A stretch of 49,987 nt of DNA from Sphingomonadales bacterium. Lineage in GTDB: Bacteria; Pseudomonadota; Alphaproteobacteria; Sphingomonadales; Sphingomonadaceae. This document shows, one piece after another, positions 1 to 11,370 of this stretch (its first letter is position 1; each line of letters opens with the position of its first letter). A program made the translations under genes and the position numbers. The stretch lies in assembly GCA_006226685.1 (NCBI GenBank), contig SBGG01000079.1:1-49987 (forward strand). Reading direction: 5' to 3'. The notes beneath the pieces were generated by a model, which was not told where the DNA came from, did not search any database, and saw only the letters and a program-made list of their open reading frames with translations.

Positions 1-1
1 G

Positions 2-1747
2 GCGCAAATCGTCAACATCTCTCTGGGGGGTGGTGGCGGGATCTCGACAACCCTGCGGCAGGCGGTCGACCGGGCGACCCGTGCCGGTGTCATCATCGTG
101 GTATCCGCCGGGAATGAGCGAACGGAGGCCGCTCCCGCCTATGACCCCAATAACCCCAGTCCCTTTGCAAGCGAGATATTGGCGGCGGGCAACGGGCTGG
201 TCGTCATCGTCAACTCGGTTGATCTCTATGGCACGATTTCCAGCTTCAGCGATCTCGCGGGTTCGGCGCAGAATTCGGTGATCGGCGCGCTGGGGGAGGA
301 TGTGCGGTCGCTTGACCTCGAAAATGATCCCAACACCTATTATACCTATTCGGGCACCAGCTTCGCCGCGCCTCAGGTCGCTGGCGCGCTCGCCCTTCTG
401 GCGCAATATTTCCCGAACCTTAGTAGCGCGCAGTTGCTCGACCTGCTGCTCAGCAGCGCTACCGACGCCGGGGACGCTGGAACCGACAGCATTTACGGGC
501 GAGGAATATTGGACATTGCGGCTGCTTTCGCACCGCTCGGCGCGACCACGCTGGGAAATAGCGCCACGGCGATCTCGCTGACATCCAACGGCACCCTTTC
601 CTCCGCCATGGGCGATGCGGCGGCAGCGACCACTCAGGCGGTGGCGATCGACCGGCTCGGCCGCGCCTACACCATCTCTTTGCAACGCAGCCTCTCCCCG
701 GGCGCGCCACGCGCCGTGCTGACCCCGCTGCGCTATGGCGCGATGCATCAGGGCGCGCTGTCGATAGGAAAATTCTCTGCCGCGATGAGCTTCGCCGACC
801 GCTGGACCTTCCATGATCGTTCCGGCCAGGAGGTCGTTGCAATGCGCCCCGGCACCGCATCGGGCGAACTGACGCTGCCGCTATCCAAGGCGTTGAAATT
901 TGCCGTCTCCTTCAATCGGCATGGACAGGATATGGCCGAAAACATCCCGGTCGGTGCAGAGAATTCCTTTCTTTCGGCCCGGGGGTCGGAGCGCGAACTG
1001 GGGTTCACCGCCCTCCCCGCCTCGGCAATGCTGCTAAGCTATCAACTCGGCAAGCGCTGGACGATGACGTTCGGCACAGAGAGCGGTATGCTGGGAAATG
1101 ATAACCGGTCATGGATCGCCGATGCGACGGATCCACGCCGGTCGCATCGTCCGCGGGATCGCTATGACCTTGCTACCCTGTCCTTGGGCTGGCGAAGCGA
1201 AGGCATCCGGGCCATGCTGGCTGGCACGCTGATGCAGGAAAAGAACAGCCTGCTCGGCGCGCAGATGGCCGACTTTTTCGGCGTAAACGGTGCGGCCACG
1301 CTGTTTGCCGATGCCCGTATCGGGGTCGAACTGCCCGCCCGCTGGACCTTATCGCTGGCGACCCGCCATGGATGGACCCGCGCCACAGGCGGCGGCAGTG
1401 CAAGCCTGCACAGCATGGCATGGGATGCCGCACTGTCGCGGGACGGAATATTCCATATGGGGGACCGGTTCGGCCTGCGTCTGGCCCAACCGCTGCGCGT
1501 CGAATCGGGTGGCGTCGATGCATGGCTCCCAATTGCCCATGATTATGCGACCGGGCAAAGCCTGTGGCAGAATGCAACCATCGCCCTGTCCCCCAGCGGA
1601 CGGGAAATGGATGCCGAGTGGAGCTATGCACGGCCATTCGCCGGAGGCTGGCTCAGCCTCAACGGCTATGCGCGGCGTCAGCCCGGCCACATCGCCTATG
1701 CCCCGACCGATCTCGGCGCTGCCCTTCGCTTTTCGGTAGGGTATTGA
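2..1747 (+). CDS. Subtilisin-like serine protease autotransporter, C-terminal part (5' end outside window)
   Basis: The reading frame is open from base 2, so the gene starts before the window. The first codons read IVNISLGGGG and then VIIVVSAGNE, the S8 peptidase core strand and the oxyanion-hole Asn region. The catalytic serine motif GTSFAAPQVAG follows, with the Ser codon at 359-361. The catalytic Asp and His must lie upstream and cannot be checked. After the protease domain comes about 400 residues of barrel-like sequence ending in LRFSVGY, an aromatic terminus typical of an autotransporter beta-barrel. It is therefore probably a secreted, outer-membrane-anchored protease (type V secretion). 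An internal ATG at 98 lies inside the protease fold and is not the real start. The substrate is unknown. Confidence 0.9.
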   Translation, partial: AQIVNISLGGGGGISTTLRQAVDRATRAGVIIVVSAGNERTEAAPAYDPNNPSPFASEILAAGNGLVVIVNSVDLYGTISSFSDLAGSAQNSVIGALGEDVRSLDLENDPNTYYTYSGTSFAAPQVAGALALLAQYFPNLSSAQLLDLLLSSATDAGDAGTDSIYGRGILDIAAAFAPLGATTLGNSATAISLTSNGTLSSAMGDAAAATTQAVAIDRLGRAYTISLQRSLSPGAPRAVLTPLRYGAMHQGALSIGKFSAAMSFADRWTFHDRSGQEVVAMRPGTASGELTLPLSKALKFAVSFNRHGQDMAENIPVGAENSFLSARGSERELGFTALPASAMLLSYQLGKRWTMTFGTESGMLGNDNRSWIADATDPRRSHRPRDRYDLATLSLGWRSEGIRAMLAGTLMQEKNSLLGAQMADFFGVNGAATLFADARIGVELPARWTLSLATRHGWTRATGGGSASLHSMAWDAALSRDGIFHMGDRFGLRLAQPLRVESGGVDAWLPIAHDYATGQSLWQNATIALSPSGREMDAEWSYARPFAGGWLSLNGYARRQPGHIAYAPTDLGAALRFSVGY

Positions 1748-1839
1748 ACGCGGACGGGGAGGCGTCTGCCACGGGCAAGGACATATTGCCCAAGGCCAAG
1801 ATGCTTGCGGGGCGCCAATCCGGGGCTTAAACGCACTTC

Positions 1840-2844
1840 ATGTCCAGCACCGCTCCCCTCGCCGCCTATCCCGCCCTTCGCCTGCGCCGCACCCGCGCCA
1901 GCGGATGGAGCCGCGCCATGCACGCCGAAAACCGGCTGCATCCCAGCAACCTCATCTGGCCGCTGTTCGTGACCGAAGGCAAAGGCGTCGAGGAACCCAT
2001 ATCCTCCCTGCCGGGCGTTTCGCGCTGGTCGGTTGATCTGATGGTGGAACGGGCGAAAGAAGCGCGCGATGCGGGAATTCCCTGCCTCGCCCTTTTTCCC
2101 AACACCCAGCCCGAACGGCGCAGCGACGACGGCAAGGAGGCGCTGAACCCGGATAATCTGATGTGCCGGGCGATCCGCGCGATCAAGGATGCGGTGCCGG
2201 ATATCGGCATTCTCACCGATGTTGCGCTCGATCCCTATACCGCCCACGGGCAGGACGGTCTCGTCGATGCACAGGGCCGCATCCTCAATGACGAGACGAT
2301 CGAGATTCTGGTCGGCCAGTCGCTCAATCAGGCAGCGGCAGGCGCGGACATCATCGCGCCCAGCGACATGATGGATGGCCGCATCGGCGTGATTCGCGCC
2401 GCACTGGAGGATTATGGCCATAAGGACGTGCAGATCATGGCCTATGCCGCCAAATATGCGAGCGCCTTTTACGGCCCGTTTCGCGATGCGGTCGGGTCGC
2501 GCGGCCTGCTGAAGGGCAATAAGAAAACCTATCAGATGGACCCGGCAAATAGCGAGGAAGCGCTACGCGAAGTGGCGATGGACATTGCCGAGGGCGCCGA
2601 CAGCGTGATGGTGAAGCCGGGCCTGCCCTATCTCGACATCGTGCGCGCCGTGAAGCAGCGGTTCGAGGTCCCCGTCTTCGCCTATCAGGTGTCGGGCGAA
2701 TATGCGATGATCGAGGCCGCCGTCGCCGCGGGCGCGGGCGACCGCGACGCGCTGGTGATGGAAACGCTGCTGGCGTTCAAACGTGCCGGCTGCTCCGGCG
2801 TACTCAGCTATCACGCACTCCACGCCGCCCGGCTGATGGGCTGA
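1840..2844 (+). CDS. hemB: Delta-aminolevulinic acid dehydratase (porphobilinogen synthase)
   Basis: 334 residues, normal HemB length. It condenses two 5-aminolevulinate molecules to porphobilinogen in cytoplasmic tetrapyrrole synthesis. The two Schiff-base lysine regions are visible as MAYAAKYASAFYGPF and VMVKPGLPYLDI. The metal site reads DVALDPYTAHGQDG, with Asp in place of the Cys residues of zinc enzymes, so this is the Mg-type, zinc-independent form known from Pseudomonas and rhizobia. No clear Shine-Dalgarno precedes the ATG. The next gene begins 4 bp after the stop, so the two are probably co-transcribed. The 92 bp between the autotransporter stop and this ATG show nothing recognisable. 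Confidence 0.96.
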   Translation: MSSTAPLAAYPALRLRRTRASGWSRAMHAENRLHPSNLIWPLFVTEGKGVEEPISSLPGVSRWSVDLMVERAKEARDAGIPCLALFPNTQPERRSDDGKEALNPDNLMCRAIRAIKDAVPDIGILTDVALDPYTAHGQDGLVDAQGRILNDETIEILVGQSLNQAAAGADIIAPSDMMDGRIGVIRAALEDYGHKDVQIMAYAAKYASAFYGPFRDAVGSRGLLKGNKKTYQMDPANSEEALREVAMDIAEGADSVMVKPGLPYLDIVRAVKQRFEVPVFAYQVSGEYAMIEAAVAAGAGDRDALVMETLLAFKRAGCSGVLSYHALHAARLMG

Positions 2845-2848
2845 AGCG

Positions 2849-3418
2849 ATGAGCAGCGCCTGTCCGGATGTCGCCATCCTGCCGTTCGACGGCAAGACGC
2901 CCGTCATTCACCCCAGCGCCTTCATCGCGCCGGGTTGCCGCATCATCGGCGATGTCGAGATCGGCGCGCAGGCGAGCATCTGGTATAATTGCGTGATCCG
3001 CGCGGACGTGAACCGCATCCGCATCGGCGCGCGCAGCAATGTGCAGGACGGCAGCGTCATTCATTGCGACAGCCCCAAACCCGACCGGCCGGATGGCTTC
3101 CCGACGATCATTGGCGAGGACGTACTGATCGGCCATATGGCGATGGTTCATGGTTGCACGCTGGAGGACCGGTCCTTTGTCGGCATGGGCGCCATCGTGA
3201 TGGACGGGGCGGTCATCGAAGGAAACTCGATGCTGGCGGCAGGCGCCTTACTCTCCCCGGGCAAGCGCATTCCGGCGCGCCAGCTCTGGGCGGGCCGTCC
3301 CGCAACCTATATGCGCGATCTTACCGATGCGATGATCGAACGCATGGCGGGCGGCGTCGACCGCTATGTCGGTTATGCGCAGGCCCATGGCGAAGCCGTC
3401 GCGGCGAATCGAGGCTGA
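2849..3418 (+). CDS. Gamma-class carbonic anhydrase family protein
   Basis: 189 residues of left-handed beta-helix hexapeptide repeats. The three metal-binding histidines of the gamma-CA family are present: His72 (VIHCD), His96 and His101 (GHMAMVHGC). The protein would form a trimer in the cytoplasm. Members are often annotated as carbonic anhydrase or acetyltransferase-like (YrdA/PaaY); the intact His triad favours a metal-dependent hydratase, but activity varies within the family. It starts 4 bp after the hemB stop and is probably expressed with it. It ends facing cls on the other strand, with about 50 bp between the stops. Confidence 0.9.
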   Translation: MSSACPDVAILPFDGKTPVIHPSAFIAPGCRIIGDVEIGAQASIWYNCVIRADVNRIRIGARSNVQDGSVIHCDSPKPDRPDGFPTIIGEDVLIGHMAMVHGCTLEDRSFVGMGAIVMDGAVIEGNSMLAAGALLSPGKRIPARQLWAGRPATYMRDLTDAMIERMAGGVDRYVGYAQAHGEAVAANRG

Positions 3419-3469
3419 CCCTCGCCCATCCGCGACCTTTGCGCGGGAGGCGCCGTCACGCGGCCCCCG

Positions 3470-4879
3470 TCACAACAGCGAATTGACCAGCCGAGCGATA
3501 TTTTCCGCCAGCTTACGCGGCAATGGCCGCCGCCGCCATTGCTCGAGGTCGAGCCGCTCGCTCCCCGCCAGATATGCCTGCTGAATCGCTTCGACCCGCG
3601 CGATCGATTGGCTGTCATAGAGCAGCAGGCTGACTTCCTCGTTGAGCTGGAACGAGCGCAGATCGACATTGCTCGATCCGACCACCGCCAGCCTGCCGTC
3701 GATGCTGAACGTCTTGGCGTGCAGCAGATAATGGGGGTACAGGTTGATCCGCACCCCGGCCTCCAGCAGGTCGGTATAATAAGAGCTTTGCGACAGGTGG
3801 ACGAGCCGCTGATCGACCACTTTCGATACGACGAGCTCCACCTTCACCCCGCGCGCCACCGCCGCCTTCATCGCGCCGAGCACATCCTCATCCGGGATGA
3901 AATAGGGGGTGGCGATGATGATCCGGTCCCGCGCCTCATGCAACCGCCATACGAGCAGCGTCTCCAGCCCCTCCAGCGGATAGGCCGCGCCACTGGGCAA
4001 CAACTGCGCCTGCGCCTCTCCTGCCGGTTCGGGAATGGGGGGATCGACTGTCGGGAAGGTCCCGGTTTCGATGTTCCAGTCGCCGCGCACCAGCGCTTCC
4101 ATGCTCGCCACCACCGGCCCGGTGACGCGGGCGACCAGTTCCCGGTTGACGATGCCGGGCCGAAAATCGCGGGCCACGATATTCTGCGATCCGGCATAGC
4201 CGATGCGTCCGTCGATCACGAACAGCTTGCGGTGATTGCGCATGTCACGTCGCGTCCGCCCGCGCAGCAGCCGGAAAGGCAGCGTCTCGCGCACATCGAT
4301 GCCCTGCTCCCGCAGCATCGCATGGGTTCCACGCCGCCAGCGATAGGACCCGACCGGATCGAACAGCACGCGCACTTCCAGACCGCGCGCAACCGCGCGC
4401 CCCATCGCCTTCGCCACCCGCCGCCCGACCGCATCGTCGGCGAAAATATAGACGAGGAGGTGAACCGATCGTTCGGCGGCGTCGATGTCTGCGACCAGAC
4501 GGTCTATCACCCCGTCATAATCATCGATTAGTTCAACGCTGTTACCTGCGGTGGCAGGCATATGCCCCAGCGTCTCCGCCAGCGCGGCAACCGGCGCACT
4601 GTCTCCGAGGTCGGGCGCATAGGGGGCCAGCCGCCTGCCGGTCGCGGCGAAATAAGGCAGCAGACTACGGAATCGCTCCTCCCGCCAGGCCGGGAAACGC
4701 GGGCTGCCTATCGCGAGGAACAGTACGAGCCCCGGCACCGGCAGGAAAAAGATCAGCAACAGCCATGCGCGCGCCGCCGCCGGGGAACGCCGCAGCGGCA
4801 CGACGGCCAGCGCGCCGATGCGAATAATCCATTCCGTCGCATACCAGATGGTTTCGAGATTGTCGGGCAAAGCGTTCAT
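3470..4879 (-). CDS. cls: Cardiolipin synthase, two-HKD phospholipase D family
   Basis: 469 residues from the ATG at 4877-4879; an upstream in-frame start exists, but MNALPDNLETIW leads directly into the membrane region. Two N-terminal hydrophobic segments (about residues 15-60) are followed by two PLD/HKD motifs: NHRKLFVIDGRIGYAGSQN in the first half and LLHAKTFSIDGRLAVVGSSN near the C-terminus. Both His-x-Lys pairs are intact. The enzyme would join two phosphatidylglycerol molecules, or PG and PE, to form cardiolipin at the inner membrane. It is monocistronic, convergent with the carbonic anhydrase gene. Confidence 0.94.
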   Translation of the reverse strand: MNALPDNLETIWYATEWIIRIGALAVVPLRRSPAAARAWLLLIFFLPVPGLVLFLAIGSPRFPAWREERFRSLLPYFAATGRRLAPYAPDLGDSAPVAALAETLGHMPATAGNSVELIDDYDGVIDRLVADIDAAERSVHLLVYIFADDAVGRRVAKAMGRAVARGLEVRVLFDPVGSYRWRRGTHAMLREQGIDVRETLPFRLLRGRTRRDMRNHRKLFVIDGRIGYAGSQNIVARDFRPGIVNRELVARVTGPVVASMEALVRGDWNIETGTFPTVDPPIPEPAGEAQAQLLPSGAAYPLEGLETLLVWRLHEARDRIIIATPYFIPDEDVLGAMKAAVARGVKVELVVSKVVDQRLVHLSQSSYYTDLLEAGVRINLYPHYLLHAKTFSIDGRLAVVGSSNVDLRSFQLNEEVSLLLYDSQSIARVEAIQQAYLAGSERLDLEQWRRRPLPRKLAENIARLVNSLL

Positions 4880-5012
4880 ATCAGGCCTATAGCCTGCCGC
4901 ATTCCCGGATGCGAGACAGCCGCCGGAGATCTGCATCAGATCGGCGGTTGAAAACCGGAATCATATAGGGAACACCGAGGCTGAAACCGCAGACGAGCAA
5001 AGCCCGGGAGAA

Positions 5013-5549
5013 TCAGGGATGCCTGAGACCTGCCCTCAGAGCATCTACGCGATCATTTTGCGAATCGACGATAGCGAGCGCATTTTGCCGTGCGCCGTCG
5101 ATCCGGTCGATACCCCCGACCGCCTTGCCTTCCGCCACGTCCTTCATCCGCTCCGCATAGAGCGTATCGAGGCTGGCAAGGGCATAAACGCTGCCGTAGC
5201 GGGCCTGTTCCAGCCTTCCCAGATCGGCCTGCGCGGTCACCCACTGCTCGCTCGACACCGCAGCAGGGGCAGACAGACGAATACGCCCGGCAACCTCACC
5301 ATATAGCCGGTCGAACGCCGCACCGCCCTGTCGTGCCTGCTCCGCAAGTGTCGCGATAGTCCTGTCAAGCTCCGGATCGTCGGCGGCAGGAACGGCCACA
5401 CCGACCTCAGAGGCCGTTTCCGCCTCCCCGGCTCCCTGCACTTCCACGGGCCGCTTCGCGAGCGACGGATAGCCTCGCCCGTCCTGCCCCAGCCCGGCGC
5501 ATGCCGAAAGCCAAAGGGCAAACAGAGCGGTGAGAGGACGCAGATTCAT
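5013..5549 (-). CDS. Putative lipoprotein, unknown function
   Basis: 178 residues from the ATG at 5547-5549, chosen because it opens a lipoprotein signal peptide: a basic start, hydrophobic core and lipobox LSAC with Cys17. A longer in-frame start at 5657 would bury this signal. The mature part is Ala/Glu/Gln-rich and mostly helical, with no domain I recognise. It probably lies in the periplasm attached to a membrane. It is divergent from rplU. Function not assigned. Confidence 0.8.
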   Translation of the reverse strand: MNLRPLTALFALWLSACAGLGQDGRGYPSLAKRPVEVQGAGEAETASEVGVAVPAADDPELDRTIATLAEQARQGGAAFDRLYGEVAGRIRLSAPAAVSSEQWVTAQADLGRLEQARYGSVYALASLDTLYAERMKDVAEGKAVGGIDRIDGARQNALAIVDSQNDRVDALRAGLRHP

Positions 5550-5781
5550 GAAGCTGCACTTAGGGGCTGCCCTGTCCGGTTGCAATGGGGTTCGACCAGT
5601 TCCCCCACCGCCTTCCATACTGCTCTGCACACCCCGCGCAGGCGACGTCACGGACAACTAAAGCATCCCCTTTCAGTTGACAGCCACGCCATGATACACT
5701 AACGGGCCACTTTCCGCGCGGACATCACGGGTCCCAACCTGTGATCATGTGTAAAGCAGTATTGAAAGAAGAGATAAAGCC

Positions 5782-6081
5782 ATGTTCGCTGTCGTGCGTA
5801 CGGGCGGCAAGCAGTATCGCGTTGCCGCAGGAGACAAGATAGTCGTCGAGAAACTGGCAGGCGCTGCCGGTGAAACGATCACACTGGACGACGTCCTGCT
5901 GGCTGGCGAAGGCAGCGAGCTCAAGGACACCAACGGCCTGACCGTTGCCGCCGAAATCATCGCGCAGGCGAAGGGCGAGAAGGTGATCGTTTTCAAAAAG
6001 CGTCGCCGCCACAATTATCGCCGCCGCAATGGCCACCGTCAGAACCACACGATCCTCAAGATCGTGTCGATCGGCGCCTGA
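5782..6081 (+). CDS. rplU: 50S ribosomal protein L21
   Basis: 99 residues, standard L21 length. It begins [14 protein letters not shown] and carries the basic C-terminal [17 protein letters not shown] segment that binds 23S rRNA. It heads the conserved rplU-rpmA pair, 28 bp before rpmA. The 230 bp upstream, divergent from the lipoprotein, must hold the promoter; a TTGACA lies at 5677-5682, but no convincing -10 follows at normal spacing. Confidence 0.98.
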   Translation: MFAVVRTGGKQYRVAAGDKIVVEKLAGAAGETITLDDVLLAGEGSELKDTNGLTVAAEIIAQAKGEKVIVFKKRRRHNYRRRNGHRQNHTILKIVSIGA

Positions 6082-6109
6082 GCGCACAAGAATTCAAGGA
6101 GTCTAGGCA

Positions 6110-6379
6110 ATGGCACATAAGAAAGCTGGCGGTTCTTCGCGCAACGGTCGCGATTCGGAATCGAAGCGCCTTGGCGTGAAGAAGTTCGGCGGTCAGCAGG
6201 TGATCGGCGGCAATATCATCATCCGTCAGCGTGGCACCCGCGTCTATCCCGGCCGCAATGTCGGCATGGGCAAGGACCATACCCTGTTTGCACTGACCGA
6301 AGGCCGCGTGGTTTTCCATGACGGCAAGCTCGGCCGCAAATATGTATCGGTCGACATGATGGCCGAAGCCGCCGAATAA
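6110..6379 (+). CDS. rpmA: 50S ribosomal protein L27
   Basis: 89 residues. The N-terminus [16 protein letters not shown] is the classic L27 tail that reaches the peptidyl transferase centre. No cleavable Firmicutes-type N-terminal extension is present. A strong Shine-Dalgarno, AAGGAG, lies 8 nt before the ATG. It is co-transcribed with rplU, and transcription probably ends at the hairpin at 6453-6486. Confidence 0.98.
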   Translation: MAHKKAGGSSRNGRDSESKRLGVKKFGGQQVIGGNIIIRQRGTRVYPGRNVGMGKDHTLFALTEGRVVFHDGKLGRKYVSVDMMAEAAE

Positions 6380-6452
6380 ATAAGGACGATACCGCCGCCG
6401 GGTCGTCCTCTGGACGCCCCGATGACGGAAAATGTCATATATCGATTCGTTG

Positions 6453-6486
6453 AACGGGGCGCCCGATTCGGGCTCGCCCCGTTTTT
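6453..6486 (+). terminator. Rho-independent terminator after rplU-rpmA
   Basis: ACGGGGCG and CGCCCCGT form a GC-rich stem, directly followed by a run of five T. It lies about 75 bp after the rpmA stop. Confidence 0.85.
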
Positions 6487-6774
6487 GCGTCTCAGCGGAA
6501 GCGCGACAGGATGATCATTCCGTCCCGTCTCCGCCACAAGTGAAAGCGGCAAGGGTCCTTTAATCGCAATCTGTCGCTAAGCTGTCATCAACAGGGAGCA
6601 AGGGCGCGGCAGAAGAAAGCGTTTCAGGAAAGGCGGAAGCCGATCGCGCAATTTCCATGCCCCGGTGGCATGGTCCGCGCGGAACGGTTTACCTGAAAAC
6701 GCACAACCCGTTGTATCGGACCGTTCTCATGAGCCTTGCTCTCCGGGAAAGCGGCCGAGTGAGAGGATAGGATC
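6487..6774. other. Intergenic stretch without recognisable gene
   Basis: Together with the terminator this is a 395-bp gap between rpmA and the GNAT gene. I find no tRNA, no ORF with plausible codon use and no repeat. It presumably holds the promoter of the GNAT gene. The last bases, GAGAGGATAGGATC before the ATG at 6775, give that gene a good ribosome binding site. Confidence 0.5.
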
Positions 6775-7347
6775 ATGTTTTCCCGTACTGACAGATTATT
6801 GTTGCGCCCCGGCTGGCTGGAGGATGCCCCCGCATTGCAGGCGGCGATTGCCGACCCGGCCGTCATCCGGAATCTGGCCTCCGCGCCCTGGCCCTATGGG
6901 CCGGAGGATGCGCAGGCTTTTCTGTCCGCCCCCCGGGACCCGAAGCTGCCTGATTTCCTGGCTTTCAGCCGGACCCGCGGCGCCCCCCGGCTGATCGGCG
7001 GCTGCGGCATTCAGCGGGATGCCGACGGCAGGCTGGTGCTGGGATATTGGATCGCCCGCCCCTTCTGGGGCCTCGGCTTCGCCACGGAGGCCAGCGCGGC
7101 GGTGATGCGGATCGCCCGCGCGACCGGGCTGGGCAGGGTTTCGGCCAGCCACTTCATCGACAACCCGTCCTCGGGTCGCGTGCTGCGCAAGGTCGGCTTT
7201 CGTCCCACGGGCCGGATCGAGAAAGAGTATAGCCGCGGTCGCGCGGACCATGTCCTTGCGGCACAGTTCGAGGATAGCGGCGTCATGCCGATGCGCGCCG
7301 ACCTCTCCGCCAGCCTTTATATGGACCGCCCCCCGATCGCGGCCTGA
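6775..7347 (+). CDS. GNAT family N-acetyltransferase, RimJ/RimL type
   Basis: 190 residues. The start TDRLLLRPGWLEDAPAL and the later LGYWIARPFWGLGFATEA, an acetyl-CoA pyrophosphate-binding region, match the RimJ/RimL (Acetyltransf_3) branch. The downstream YSRGRADHVLAAQF matches the usual end of this fold. The acceptor is unknown and could be a protein N-terminus or a small amine. It is bracketed by two terminators, so it is probably a single transcription unit inside the rplU-obg cluster. Confidence 0.88.
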   Translation: MFSRTDRLLLRPGWLEDAPALQAAIADPAVIRNLASAPWPYGPEDAQAFLSAPRDPKLPDFLAFSRTRGAPRLIGGCGIQRDADGRLVLGYWIARPFWGLGFATEASAAVMRIARATGLGRVSASHFIDNPSSGRVLRKVGFRPTGRIEKEYSRGRADHVLAAQFEDSGVMPMRADLSASLYMDRPPIAA

Positions 7348-7376
7348 CCATCGTTGTTCCAGCGCATATCCTTCAG

Positions 7377-7412
7377 GCGGATGGGCTCACTCAAGAGCCC
7401 ATCCGCTTCTTT
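7377..7412 (+). terminator. Rho-independent terminator after the GNAT gene
   Basis: A perfect 12-bp stem, GCGGATGGGCTC with GAGCCCATCCGC around a 6-nt loop, is followed by TTCTTT. It separates the acetyltransferase from obg. Confidence 0.85.
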
Positions 7413-7440
7413 GCTGGATAAAGCGCGCAAGGCACGATAA

Positions 7441-9625
<2,185 letters not shown>

Positions 9626-9629
<4 letters not shown>

Positions 9630-10561
9630 TGACGGCCCCCCCCTCCCCCAACGCCGCCCCCCGCACCATAGCCATGACCGGCGCCACCGGCTTTGTCGGC
9701 GCGGAAACGCTGGAACAATTGCTGGACAAGGGCTTTGCGGTGCGCGCGCTGACCCGCCGCCCGCAACAGGACCGCGCAGGCGTAACATGGGTAAAAGGCG
9801 CGCTGGATCTCCCGGAAACGCTGGACGAACTGGTGCACGGCGCCGATCTCGTGCTGCACATAGCAGGCGTGGTGAATGCGCCCGACCGCGCCGGGTTCGA
9901 AGCCGGAAACGGCATCGGCACCGCCAATGTCATCGCGGCGATGAAACGCGCCGGGGTAAAGCGCCTGATCCATGTCTCTTCGATCGCCGCGCGGGAACGG
10001 GTTCTTTCCAACTATTGCTGGTCCAAGGCGCTGGCCGAGGATCATGTCCGGGGGTCAGGTCTCATCTGGGCGATGGTGCGCCCTCCGGCGGTCTATGGCC
10101 CGCGCGATACCGAATTTCGTGAAATATTGCGCGTCGCAAGCCATGGGTTGATGCCGGTGCCGCCGCAGGGGCGCTCTTCCCTCATCCATGTACGCGATCT
10201 TGCACGGTTGCTGGTCCTGCTCTGCGGCGAAGCGGGCGACGCCTTTCACGGCACCGTCTGGGAAGTCGATGACGGCACGCCCCGCGGCCTGTCCCATCCG
10301 GACCTTGCCGCGGCGCTCGGCCGCGCGCTCGGCCGCAGGGTTCGCGCCATCCCCCTGCCCCGGGCGATGGTGATAGGCGTGGCCCAGCTCGACCGGCTGT
10401 TCCGGGGGCCGCGCGCGAAACTGACGCCCGACCGGGCGCGCTATATGTGTCATCCGGATTGGGTCGCCCACCCCGCGATGAAGCCGCCAGCGACATTCTG
10501 GAAGCCGGAGATCCCGGCGGCCACAGGCCTTGCCGAAATTGCGGCTGAGTTCCGACGATAG
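9626..10561 (+). CDS. Extended SDR (NAD-dependent epimerase/dehydratase family), candidate ceramide reductase
   Basis: 311 residues. The nucleotide-binding motif TGATGFVG sits near the N-terminus and the catalytic YxxxK appears as NYCWSKALAE, preceded by the HVSSIAAR serine strand. It is an extended SDR with a variable C-terminal substrate domain. In Caulobacter an SDR of this type encoded beside spt and its ACP (CerR) reduces the 3-keto group of newly made ceramide. Here the gene is 1.1 kb from acp-spt, so the same role is likely but inferred from position. It overlaps proB by 4 bp (ATGA) and ends tail-to-tail with the PycTM-like gene. A general sugar-epimerase role cannot be excluded. Confidence 0.75.
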
Positions 10562-10626
10562 ACTATTTTCAAGCCGGATAGCATTTGGCTGACGATTCGG
10601 AAAATGCGGGCTGAACCGGGCTATTG

Positions 10627-11160
10627 CTATACCCAGCGACCGGAAATAATTTCGAACAGAAATGCCGCGAAGCTGCCGACCAGCCCGGCCAGAAAGGCCC
10701 GATAGGCATAGCCGAGATAACGATATTTCTTGCGCGCCAGCACCTGCCCATTCTGGTAAATATCCCGCAACATGGTGCGATAGGTGCTTTCATCCGTCCG
10801 CATTGCCTCGATGACCCGATCGGCGAACTCTTCCTCGCTCATGCGCGAAAATATGCCGAAGAACAGCAGATTGTCTCCTCCCCCGACAGCCTCGCCCGCT
10901 TTCGTCACCTTGGGCAGCACGCATAATATCGCACAGATCGCCGCAACGAACGCCCCGCTCGCCAATATGGTTATGGGCAACAACATGGTTCCCGCCCGCG
11001 CCTGCCCCACCGCCAGCGTGAACACCACGAAGGAGGCACCCATCACCATATTGGCCTTCTGATCCGCCATTTGCGACAGGGTCAGCGTCGATTGCATGCT
11101 TGTGCGCACCAGATGCACGGCATTATTCGTCAACATTGTCTGCCCATCCCGTTCCGCCAT
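10627..11160 (-). CDS. Pycsar-type effector-like membrane protein (PycTM/DUF5706 family)
   Basis: 177 residues from the ATG at 11158-11160. GGGGGAGG lies just upstream, 5 nt from this ATG but only 2 nt from the neighbouring one, which decides the start. The frame stays open antisense through spt, but that part is not coding. The N-terminal helix contains the family signature ADQKANMVMGASF. Two membrane spans (about 38-55 and 58-81) follow, then LLFFGIFSRMSEEEF, a YRTMLRDIYQNG segment, and a last span after KKYRYLGYAYRAFL (about 155-173). This matches the PycTM effector family of Pycsar anti-phage systems. No cyclase is encoded nearby; it is instead divergent from acp-spt across 210 bp. Confidence 0.78.
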   Translation of the reverse strand: MAERDGQTMLTNNAVHLVRTSMQSTLTLSQMADQKANMVMGASFVVFTLAVGQARAGTMLLPITILASGAFVAAICAILCVLPKVTKAGEAVGGGDNLLFFGIFSRMSEEEFADRVIEAMRTDESTYRTMLRDIYQNGQVLARKKYRYLGYAYRAFLAGLVGSFAAFLFEIISGRWV

Positions 11161-11370
11161 CATCGCCTCCCCCCGATTTCCGTGCCGAAGGATTGCACCA
11201 ACCGGCCATCCCGGCAAGCCGATGCGGCCAGCCTCCCCCGATATGCCCCGAAACAGGCCCGGCCGGGCGAAATTACCGCCATTCCCTTGCCCGATTACCG
11301 CCTTATTCCCTTGCCAAAGAGGCCGCTGCGCGGGCATGAACCGCCAACCCTTCAACGAAAGACTTTCATC
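11161..11370. promoter_or_regulatory. Divergent intergenic region between the PycTM-like gene and acp-spt
   Basis: 210 bp separate the two divergent ATGs and must contain both promoters. The ribosome binding site of the minus-strand gene is visible as GGGGGAGG. On the plus strand, CAACGAAAGACTTTCATC precedes the acp ATG with only a weak site. I see no strong palindromic operator. Confidence 0.45.

Noticed and set aside
5677..5700. Sigma-70 promoter of rplU with TTGACA
   Set aside because: The -35 is perfect but no acceptable -10 occurs 16-18 nt downstream.
10627..11160. A complete Pycsar anti-phage system
   Set aside because: Only the effector-like membrane protein is present; no pyrimidine cyclase or other defence gene is in the window.
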